The position numbers were made by a program, and so were the translations under genes. The notes below the pieces were generated by a model. That model saw only the letters and a list, made by a program, of their open reading frames with translations. It had not been told where the DNA came from and searched no databases. Shown here piece by piece: positions 33,773 to 39,734 of a stretch of 39,734 nucleotides of DNA (the stretch's first letter is position 1; each line of letters begins with the position of its first letter). The stretch comes from an uncultured Synechococcus sp. (GTDB lineage Bacteria; Cyanobacteriota; Cyanobacteriia; Phormidesmidales; Phormidesmidaceae): NCBI GenBank assembly GCA_937911865.1, contig CALDSK010000007.1, positions 1-39,734 of the forward strand, written 5' to 3'.

Positions 33773-34693
33773 CTAAAGATTAGTGAAGGCTTTTTTGTAG
33801 GCACGCATCCCGTAAAACATTAAGTCAGAATTGAGCAGAACCCTGGAGGCTATCTCTGGGGTTCTTTGCTGTAGATAGTGATGAATAGCAGGTCCGTCAC
33901 CGCCTGTAATTACCGCCTTACCGGTAGGAAACTGCTGCCACCAGCTCTGTAAGTAGTCTATGACAGTGGCTGTGATTCCATATGTCAGACCGCTGGCGAA
34001 CGCACCTTCTGTATTCCCTGCCCATCGCTCCGGCAAAGCAGCCTCTGCATCTGCCTCTGCATCTAAAGAGTCTAGTGATAAAGAGTCTAGTGATAAAGAG
34101 TCTAATGATAGAGCATTCATTGCTGGCATAAAGCGTGCTAGGACGGCGGTTTTCTGCGCTAGCGCTTCTTGCTGTGATTTTAGCCCTGGCAAAATAGCAC
34201 CGCCGTAGATGGCGCTATCAACGCCAGCGGTAAAGGTGATTGCGGTACCAGCGTCAATGACAAGTACGGGCCAACCCTCTAGATCGCCTGCGCCTAGTAG
34301 GTTAATGGCACGGTCTATACCGAGCGTAGGATAGAGACCTGATAGGGGAATTTGCGATCGCTCTACAAACTGAGCTAATCGAGCCGGGCCACGCCATAGG
34401 TCACTCTGATCTAGCACTACAGAAGCCACCCAAATCGACGAGGACGCAATATCTTCGGTAGGCAACAGGTCTAATTCAAAGGGCGTATAGCCCTCGGCCC
34501 ACGCTGTCACGGCCTGCCAGCCTTCTAGGCGAAAGTTCGATTGCTGTAGCTGAGTAGCGATCGCCTCAGTCAAATGAGGTGTGTGCCAGCTGCCTAAAAA
34601 CTTTTCCCGGCAGAAATATCCCCAGTGCAGACGAGTATTTCCGATGACCAAGGCCAACCAGTACGCTGGGGTGATTCCACTTCTTTGGCTCAC
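33773..34693 (-). CDS. coaX: Type III pantothenate kinase CoaX
   Basis: This enzyme catalyses the first step of coenzyme A synthesis, phosphorylating pantothenate. The 306-residue protein shows LGIDRAINLLGA, VLVIDAGTAITFT, YGGAILPGLKSQQEAL and VITGGDGPAIH. The first nucleotide-binding motif, usually D-x-G-N-T, reads V16-I-G-N-T, so the usual Asp is missing; I recall similar sequences in other cyanobacteria. A low-complexity insert (residues 196-218, SLDSL three times, then DAEADAEA) lies between two conserved blocks and is encoded by DNA tandem repeats. The start is GTG 34693. Its 3' end is 33 bp from the M48 gene's stop. Confidence 0.93.
   Translation of the reverse strand: MSQRSGITPAYWLALVIGNTRLHWGYFCREKFLGSWHTPHLTEAIATQLQQSNFRLEGWQAVTAWAEGYTPFELDLLPTEDIASSSIWVASVVLDQSDLWRGPARLAQFVERSQIPLSGLYPTLGIDRAINLLGAGDLEGWPVLVIDAGTAITFTAGVDSAIYGGAILPGLKSQQEALAQKTAVLARFMPAMNALSLDSLSLDSLSLDSLDAEADAEAALPERWAGNTEGAFASGLTYGITATVIDYLQSWWQQFPTGKAVITGGDGPAIHHYLQQRTPEIASRVLLNSDLMFYGMRAYKKAFTNL
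34041..34109. repeat. Compound tandem repeats inside coaX
   Basis: Two copies of a 12-bp unit GCCTCTGCATCT (34041-34052, 34053-34064) are followed by three copies of a 15-bp unit AAAGAGTCTAGTGAT (34065-34079, 34080-34094, 34095-34109; the last with one change). Both keep the reading frame. Confidence 0.92.
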
Positions 34694-35231
34694 AGCTTTA
34701 ACAAGCTAGCTTGGAGACTAACGATTTGCTTTAAAAACGCAAGAGCCGACCAGAGGTGGTCAGCTCTAAATGGGGTTCAACTCGTACAAACAGTCGTTAA
34801 TACAGCCTCCGGGTTAATGAACGATGTTTAATCTTTCACGGGAGAAGTTTACAACGCTTGCTGGCACCTGTTTTGTGATATCCAATTGGATTTGGCTCAG
34901 TCTACAAAAATAAGACGTCAGGCCCAAGTTACATATCAGGTAACAGCAAAGCTTTTAAGCTTTTTGGATGCCGCCTGGGCTCTATATTCAGAAGGAATCT
35001 GGAGAGGCCCGAATGCGAGTTATTCAGTTGTCTTGCTTACTTATTAAGTTAGCACGAACACATAGGGATACTGCGACGGGGATCGTAAGTTAACAGAGCG
35101 CTACAGAAGTTCTTACTGTATTAACGATTCGTTGAATGAACCTATGAATCATCCCTATATTCACGCTTGATTTCTTCCTTCGAATCTAGTAATCATGCAT
35201 CCAATCGGCGGCCCTTATTACCAGTGCACGA
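34694..35231. other. 538-bp spacer without a recognised gene
   Basis: It lies between coaX and lpxD, both reverse. It contains an imperfect hairpin GAGC-CGACC / GGTCA-GCTC near 34743-34766. A GGTTCAACTC near 34770 recalls a tRNA T-loop, but no tRNA fold can be built around it. A small RNA gene is possible; none could be identified. Confidence 0.5.
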
Positions 35232-36272
35232 TTACTCTTTCGCCAGCTGCTTTTGAATCGCTTTGAGTGATTTTGCCATCTCAGGCAGTTTCTTTAATAC
35301 AGCCGCCGATTTGAGATAGACCTTGTGCGAAAAAGCAGGGGTCCCAGAAACAACCTCGCCAGCGCGGACATTGCTATGAATGCCAGACTGGGCTGAAGCG
35401 ACGACGCCATCACCGAGCTTTGCCTGATTCGCAATGCCAACTTGCCCAGCCAAAATCACCCGGTTACCAATGGTGACGCCGCCGGCCATGCCAACCTGAG
35501 CAGCCATTGCCACGGCTTCTCCAATTTGACAGCCGTGAGCGATATGGACCAGGTTGTCAATTTTGGTATTTTGCCGCACGCGAGTTTCGCCGACGGCAGG
35601 CCGGTCAACCGTGGTGTTGCAGCCAATTTCTACGCCGTTTTCCAGGATGGTGATCCCGGCTTGATGCATTTTTTCCCAGCCAGTCGCTGTAGGGACAAAG
35701 CCAAAGCCCTCAGAGCCAATCACTGCGCCGCTATGAATCACGCAGTTTTCGCCGATTTGCGATCGCTCATGAATCACGCAGTTGGCATGAAGCACCGTAT
35801 TAGGACCAATACGGGCCCCAGGATACACAACTGCGCCGGCATGAATGCATACCCGATCTCCGATTATGGCCCCCTCATGAATAACCACGCGAGGACCGAT
35901 CGCTACCGATTCGCCCAAGCTAGCAGCATCGTCAATGACAGCAGTGGGGTGAACACCCGGGGCGCGACGGTAGGGCTGATAAAAAAGTGCGATCGCCCGA
36001 GCAAAGACAATTCTAGGATTTTTTACACTGACCCAGGCCAGCTCTCTAGCGACGGCTTTAGCCTGCAAGTCACTATCGTCTGGCAAGATTAGAGCGCTCG
36101 CATGAGTGGTTTCTATAGCAGCGGCAAACTTCCCACCTTCTACATAGCTAAGGGAACCGCTAGGCGCATCTTGAATAGCCGCTATCTTTTCGATTTGAGG
36201 ATCTAATCCAGCATCCAGGCTTGATGCCGTTACCTGATCCGCCAATGCTTCGACAATCTGGCTGAATTTCAT
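35232..36272 (-). CDS. lpxD: UDP-3-O-(3-hydroxyacyl)glucosamine N-acyltransferase LpxD
   Basis: This enzyme catalyses the third step of lipid A synthesis, adding the N-linked acyl chain. It has about 346 residues: an N-terminal uridine-binding domain (1-100; MKFSQIVEAL, AVARELAWVSVKNPRIVFARA), then a left-handed beta-helix of hexapeptide repeats (about 105-300; IGPRVVIHEGAIIGDRVCI and so on) and a helical C-terminus. The catalytic His is in NLVHIAHGCQIGE, and GSEGFGFVPTATGWEKM is a family signature. The start is ATG 36272, because AAGAAGG lies 5 nt upstream; a longer frame from GTG 36305 would swallow that site. Other lpx genes are not in the window. Confidence 0.95.
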   Translation of the reverse strand: MKFSQIVEALADQVTASSLDAGLDPQIEKIAAIQDAPSGSLSYVEGGKFAAAIETTHASALILPDDSDLQAKAVARELAWVSVKNPRIVFARAIALFYQPYRRAPGVHPTAVIDDAASLGESVAIGPRVVIHEGAIIGDRVCIHAGAVVYPGARIGPNTVLHANCVIHERSQIGENCVIHSGAVIGSEGFGFVPTATGWEKMHQAGITILENGVEIGCNTTVDRPAVGETRVRQNTKIDNLVHIAHGCQIGEAVAMAAQVGMAGGVTIGNRVILAGQVGIANQAKLGDGVVASAQSGIHSNVRAGEVVSGTPAFSHKVYLKSAAVLKKLPEMAKSLKAIQKQLAKE

Positions 36273-36349
36273 GGATACCTTCTTCGTTATATGACTCTTA
36301 GACACACGCCACTAACTATGCGTCGCAGGATGCTTGTGTCTGCTGGCAG

Positions 36350-37954
36350 TTAAGCTACCAGAAATACGGCACATTCGACGTGAGATGTCTGTGGAAAAAA
36401 ATCGGCAGGTTGCACCCTAGAGACTTTGTAGCCACCTTCTTCACAAAGGATGCGTAGGTCACGAGCTAACGTCGCTGGGTTGCAGCTCACATAGACGACC
36501 CGCTCCGGTTTTATAGCCAATAGCGCCGCGAGTACTTCAGGCTCACACCCCTTTCTAGGCGGGTCAAGCATGAGAATATCAGGCGTGCTTTCTATGGCGG
36601 GAAGCAGTGTAGCGACGTCGCCAATCTTAAAATCAACATTGCTGATATCGTTCAATGCAGCGTTTGCCTGAGCCTGCACAACTGACTCTGTGAAAGCCTC
36701 TAAACCGATGCATTGCTTAACCCGGCGGGCTAATGGCAACGTGAACGTGCCCACGCCGCAGTAGGCATCGACCAGCGTTTCTTCTCCAGTTAGAGCTAGC
36801 TCGCTCTGTATTTCTTCGAGCAGACGTTCGGCCTGCGTAGTATTTACCTGAAAAAATGTAGCGGGTTGAATGTGGTAAGTCAGCCCAGCAAAAAGCTCTT
36901 CTAAATGAGCTTCGCCTGAAATAGAGAAGGTCTCCGGGCCGAAAATGGCGTTTGTTTTCTTCCAGTTGAGGTTAATCAGAACGCCGACTACGTCAGGATA
37001 TCTTTCCATCCACTGTTGCGCCTGCTCGTGAATGCCTTTGAGCTTGATCGAACGACTGACTAGCGTGAGCAGAATCTGTCCTGTCCGCTGGCCTATGCGA
37101 AGTGAGAGATGCTTTATGTGCCCCTTGTGCGTTCTCTCATTGTAGATTTTCCAGCCTCTCTCTTGAATGTCTTTTTTAACCTCGGCCAGCAGAGGGTCGA
37201 GCCGACTGTCTTGAACAGGGCACTTATTGAGGTTTACCAGGCGATGAGAGCCCTGGCGGTAGTAGCCTGCCTGAACAGCTTTGGTTTGCGATCGCCTCAC
37301 CGGATAGGTCGCCTTATTGCGATAGCCCAGCTGCTCATCAGCCGCTAATACCGGGTCAACACGGATATTTTCTAACTTACCAACACGCGCCAACGTATCA
37401 ACAACTAAATGGTGCTTGGCCACCAGCTGAGCCTCATAGCTTACCTGCTGCCACTGACAGCCGCCGCACTTATCCGCCACAATGCAAGCGGGCCGCACAC
37501 GCTCAGGCGAAGGCTTCACAATACCGGCTGGCTTACCAAAGCCATGGGTGGCTTTCACCTTGGTTAGCTTGACCCGCATTTCGTCGCCAGGCACCGTATT
37601 CGGCACAAAGACAACCCTGTCATCCCATCGACCTACGCCGTCACCGCCATTGCTTAGGCTAGTAATATCAACTCTAATAATCTCGTCTTGTTGCCACTTA
37701 GGCGCCTGTTGCGTTTCAGCCCAAGGCGTCTCTGTCTGACTGGGCGCTGACATGGTGACCTGAGAGCGATCGGTCCGAGGCGCGGGCGAATCGAAGGCCT
37801 GTTCAGACTGAGTGCCGTGTGAAGAATTTTTTGAACGTTTTTCTGAGGCGCTTTCAGAGAAACTTTCGGATTCAAAGGAAGCATCTGGAGGGGTTGGCCA
37901 GATACTTTCTTCAGCGTCAGATGAGTTCTGGGGGGAAGACATTGCAGGAAGCAT
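36350..37954 (-). CDS. rlmD: 23S rRNA (uracil-1939-C5)-methyltransferase RlmD/RumA family
   Basis: This 534-residue SAM-dependent RNA methyltransferase has a TRAM domain (about 90-150) and a [4Fe-4S] site (C157, C163, C166, with C245 as fourth ligand). The SAM site is VDAYCGVGTFTLPLA, followed by MLDPPRKGCE, and the catalytic Cys491 is in YVSCNPATLARD. Length without the first 85 residues matches the family. Those residues are a Ser/Glu/Pro-rich, probably disordered extension. Cyanobacteria often have one TrmA-family enzyme, and its target uridine may differ from E. coli RlmD. ATG 37954 and ATG 37942 are both possible starts. Confidence 0.92.
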   Translation of the reverse strand: MLPAMSSPQNSSDAEESIWPTPPDASFESESFSESASEKRSKNSSHGTQSEQAFDSPAPRTDRSQVTMSAPSQTETPWAETQQAPKWQQDEIIRVDITSLSNGGDGVGRWDDRVVFVPNTVPGDEMRVKLTKVKATHGFGKPAGIVKPSPERVRPACIVADKCGGCQWQQVSYEAQLVAKHHLVVDTLARVGKLENIRVDPVLAADEQLGYRNKATYPVRRSQTKAVQAGYYRQGSHRLVNLNKCPVQDSRLDPLLAEVKKDIQERGWKIYNERTHKGHIKHLSLRIGQRTGQILLTLVSRSIKLKGIHEQAQQWMERYPDVVGVLINLNWKKTNAIFGPETFSISGEAHLEELFAGLTYHIQPATFFQVNTTQAERLLEEIQSELALTGEETLVDAYCGVGTFTLPLARRVKQCIGLEAFTESVVQAQANAALNDISNVDFKIGDVATLLPAIESTPDILMLDPPRKGCEPEVLAALLAIKPERVVYVSCNPATLARDLRILCEEGGYKVSRVQPADFFPQTSHVECAVFLVA

Positions 37955-38300
37955 GGCGGCTAGACGACGACTCTAAACGAGGCATGAGTAGTGAGCTTCT
38001 TAGTATGGACTATTTCTCTCATTCTGCCGGTTATTATTTTTGTGACTTATCAAGCGCTCCAAATTAGGCAATCAAATTAAGCAATCAAGATTGAGCAATT
38101 AAGCGAGGTTAAAGCAGCGATCGTTAAGGTTGCTTACCAGGCACGTAATATTTCTTAAGGTCTTTCTCAGTCGTGGCTTAGCAGCGTTTCGGTTTATCTC
38201 TCGCCAATAAAATACTTAATTAATTGGGTCAATTGCTTTCCTTGTCCCCCATAGAGTCGTTAAACTGGCAATATAAATAGAGTTACCGCAATCTAAAACT
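37955..38300. other. 346-bp spacer, upstream region of apcD
   Basis: It lies between the divergent rlmD and apcD genes. No gene is seen. An AT-rich TATAAA at 38272-38277, about 24 nt before the apcD start, may belong to its promoter, but no -35 box fits at normal spacing. ATTAAGCAATCAA-type direct repeats occur at about 38068-38100. Confidence 0.5.
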
Positions 38301-38789
38301 ATGTCTGTTGTTAGCCAAGTAATCCTTAATGCAGATGACGAGTTGCGCTACCCCACTAGCGGCGAACTTAAAGGTATTGAAAACTTTTTGAAAACTGGCA
38401 ATCAGCGCATGCGGATTGCTCAAACGCTTGCAGACAACGAGAAAAAAGTTGTAGAGCAAGCTAGCAGCGCGCTATGGAAGCTACGCCCTGACTTTATCGC
38501 TAAGGGCGGAAACGCCTATGGACAAAAGCAACGAGCGCTCTGCCTACGCGACTATGGCTGGTACCTGCGCCTAATTACCTACAGCATTCTGGCCGGTGAT
38601 AAGGAACCGATTGAAAGCATTGGTCTGATTGGTGTTCGCGAAATGTACAACGCGCTTGATGTGCCCGTCCCTGGCATGGTAGAAGCTATCCGCTGTCTTA
38701 AAACAGCTTCTCTAGCACTAATGGCTGAAGAAGATGCTAACGAAGCAGAACCTTACTTCGACTACATTATTCAAGCGATGTCCTCCTAA
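38301..38789 (+). CDS. apcD: Allophycocyanin alpha-B subunit ApcD
   Basis: This 162-residue phycobiliprotein acts as a terminal emitter in the phycobilisome core, passing energy mainly to photosystem I in known cases. The start [20 protein letters not shown] and the segment [13 protein letters not shown] are characteristic of ApcD rather than ApcA. Cys81 (ALCLRDYG) is the phycocyanobilin attachment site. The ending [13 protein letters not shown] fits. No other core gene (apcA, apcB, apcE) is nearby, which is usual for apcD. There is no clear Shine-Dalgarno sequence. A strong terminator follows at 38841-38877. Confidence 0.95.
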   Translation: MSVVSQVILNADDELRYPTSGELKGIENFLKTGNQRMRIAQTLADNEKKVVEQASSALWKLRPDFIAKGGNAYGQKQRALCLRDYGWYLRLITYSILAGDKEPIESIGLIGVREMYNALDVPVPGMVEAIRCLKTASLALMAEEDANEAEPYFDYIIQAMSS

Positions 38790-38840
38790 GATCCATAAGG
38801 GCGACACCTAGAGCGACACCTTTTATCGTTGCAAGGCTTT

Positions 38841-38877
38841 AAAAATGAGAGTGAGCTAGATGCACACTCTCATTTTT
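38841..38877 (+). terminator. Intrinsic terminator of apcD
   Basis: AAAAATGAGAGTG (38841-38853) and CACTCTCATTTTT (38865-38877) form a perfect 13-bp stem with an 11-nt loop, ending in a T-tract. It starts 52 nt after the apcD stop codon. Confidence 0.88.
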
Positions 38878-38969
38878 ACGTTTGAACGAGTTAATACATC
38901 TGTACGGTTATCTGCGGTATTCTAAACCCAACCTTTGACTGAACCCTAGCTGTACGTGTGCGATCGCCC

Positions 38970-39617
38970 ATGGTTTCTTCTGCGTCCCAAGCTCTCTCTC
39001 AACCCAAACCCGACAGCTGCCAGCTAGGAAGAGTCGTAAAATCTAACTCTCACTGCGATTACGTAGTGCAGCTGGACACGCAAAACGACGTCAACAATCC
39101 GCCAAAAACAGAAGACTACGGCTTTGGACAGTTTGTAAAGTTCGAAAGCTCTCGCCATTGGGCTGTCGGCATCGTCTACGACTCTCAGCTCTTTAACGCT
39201 TCGTTTCTCAACAGCGGGCCGCGCCTCACCAGTTCCCCAGATCCTGTATTCACACCTGATCTGGTTCAAGACACCTGCATTTTGCTAAATGTTGCCCTTG
39301 TCGGAAGCTTACAGTCCGAGAAAAACCGCACGTATGGCCTACAAGGTATTCCAAGAGTCGTTATTCCAGCGAACACACCGGTTTCTCAAATGGACATCAC
39401 AGAAGTCCATAGCTTTCATTGCTCTGCTGACGGCAAGCCTCAGTTCACCTACTACGGTCATCTATTACGTTCAGGCGGAGCATTTGCGCCACAGCTGACA
39501 CAGCAGGTCCTTGGTGAGCTGATTGCAACAGAGCTATTTTCTGGGGCGGAGCAGAGGGCACTACAAGTCCTGCGCAAAGAGATGTCTTGGAAGAGCACAA
39601 TGGGTGCCATGCGCTAA
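38970..39617 (+). CDS. Conserved cyanobacterial protein, possible HAS-barrel type
   Basis: This protein of about 215 residues has an N-terminal beta-rich part (about 18-85; CQLGRVVKSNSHCDYVVQL, then GQFVKFESSRHWAVGIVYDS) that looks like the HAS barrel seen at the start of HerA-type ATPases. The mixed C-terminal part is FHCSADGKPQFTYYGHLLR, ending ELIATELFSGAEQRALQVLRKEM. There is no ATPase domain. The barrel assignment is a tentative impression. GTG 38958 lies within a HIP1 octamer; ATG 38970 is the more likely start. No ribosome binding site stands out. A promoter for another gene follows it at 39682. Confidence 0.7.
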   Translation: MVSSASQALSQPKPDSCQLGRVVKSNSHCDYVVQLDTQNDVNNPPKTEDYGFGQFVKFESSRHWAVGIVYDSQLFNASFLNSGPRLTSSPDPVFTPDLVQDTCILLNVALVGSLQSEKNRTYGLQGIPRVVIPANTPVSQMDITEVHSFHCSADGKPQFTYYGHLLRSGGAFAPQLTQQVLGELIATELFSGAEQRALQVLRKEMSWKSTMGAMR

Positions 39618-39681
39618 TCTAAAGCAAACATTAAGCCTTTACTCATTTAGAGGTAGATTTGTCAAAAAGAGTCTTAAACCC

Positions 39682-39710
39682 TTGCAATATTTCGTTACAA
39701 AGGCTATATT
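39682..39710 (+). promoter_or_regulatory. Sigma70-type promoter for a gene beyond the window
   Basis: TTGCAA (39682-39687) and TATATT (39705-39710) are separated by exactly 17 nt. The gene it drives would start after 39734. A GTTACAA element sits in the spacer. Confidence 0.6.
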
Positions 39711-39734
39711 GATTACATCGGTTGAGACACACGC

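Noticed and set aside
34742..34790. Possible tRNA suggested by GGTTCAACTC
   Set aside because: The flanking bases do not form a T-stem or acceptor stem, and no anticodon arm fits.

Overview
This window is chromosomal DNA from a cyanobacterium. The direct evidence is an allophycocyanin alpha-B gene (apcD, 38301-38789), a cytochrome b6f heme C assembly factor of the CCB2/CCB4 type (31318-31977), a LabA-like NYN protein (27550-28194), several small families confined to cyanobacteria, and frequent GCGATCGC (HIP1) octamers such as those near 1671, 5121, 6201 and 38960. Base composition looks moderate. The many separate, unlinked housekeeping genes and long spacers resemble larger-genome Leptolyngbya- or Synechococcus-type lineages, but I cannot name a genus from sequence alone. 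I see no tRNA or rRNA genes, insertion sequences, prophage or CRISPR array.

Layout. 45-1973: two small membrane proteins and a solitary ABC ATPase, all forward, meeting a reverse-strand OmpR-type response regulator (2063-2830) whose receiver has Glu where the phosphoacceptor Asp should be. 3417-5601: a small cyanobacterial protein, a strong bidirectional terminator, then the reverse pair BolA and monothiol glutaredoxin (Fe-S and iron homeostasis), an exported helical protein and a small Cys4 protein. 5753-11858: a PrcA-like subtilisin protease with a C-terminal P domain, a PlsC-type acyltransferase, TadA and the PcrA/UvrD helicase. 12073-18762: a VOC protein, a DUF4870 membrane protein, a MidA-type methyltransferase, a putative lipoprotein, phosphoglycerate kinase, a universal stress protein and the ribosome assembly GTPase YlqF/RbgA.

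18943-24788 is the most accessory-looking part: a GT4 glycosyltransferase, an ABC exporter and a second glycosyltransferase-like protein run in one direction, then a reverse-strand amidase. This suggests synthesis and export of a surface glycan or glycolipid. The exporter carries an extra C-terminal tail that strongly resembles the H-box of a histidine kinase dimerisation domain, with Tyr in place of His. This is the best candidate in the window for something undescribed.

25014-39617: an ExbB/TolQ-type proton channel protein without an adjacent ExbD, a DUF2993 protein, LabA-like, LptC (lipopolysaccharide transport), DacB (PBP4-type), the CCB factor, DUF4330, an M48 metallopeptidase, type III pantothenate kinase with an internal repeat insert, LpxD (lipid A), RlmD (23S rRNA m5U), ApcD and a conserved cyanobacterial protein. 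LptC, LpxD, DacB, the amidase and the GT/exporter cluster give the right half an envelope flavour, but the genes are scattered on both strands and do not form one operon. The window ends in a good sigma70-type promoter for a gene outside it. Most of the window is ordinary core genome. The unusual signals are short tandem repeats in leaders and spacers, a few hairpins, and two altered signalling domains.
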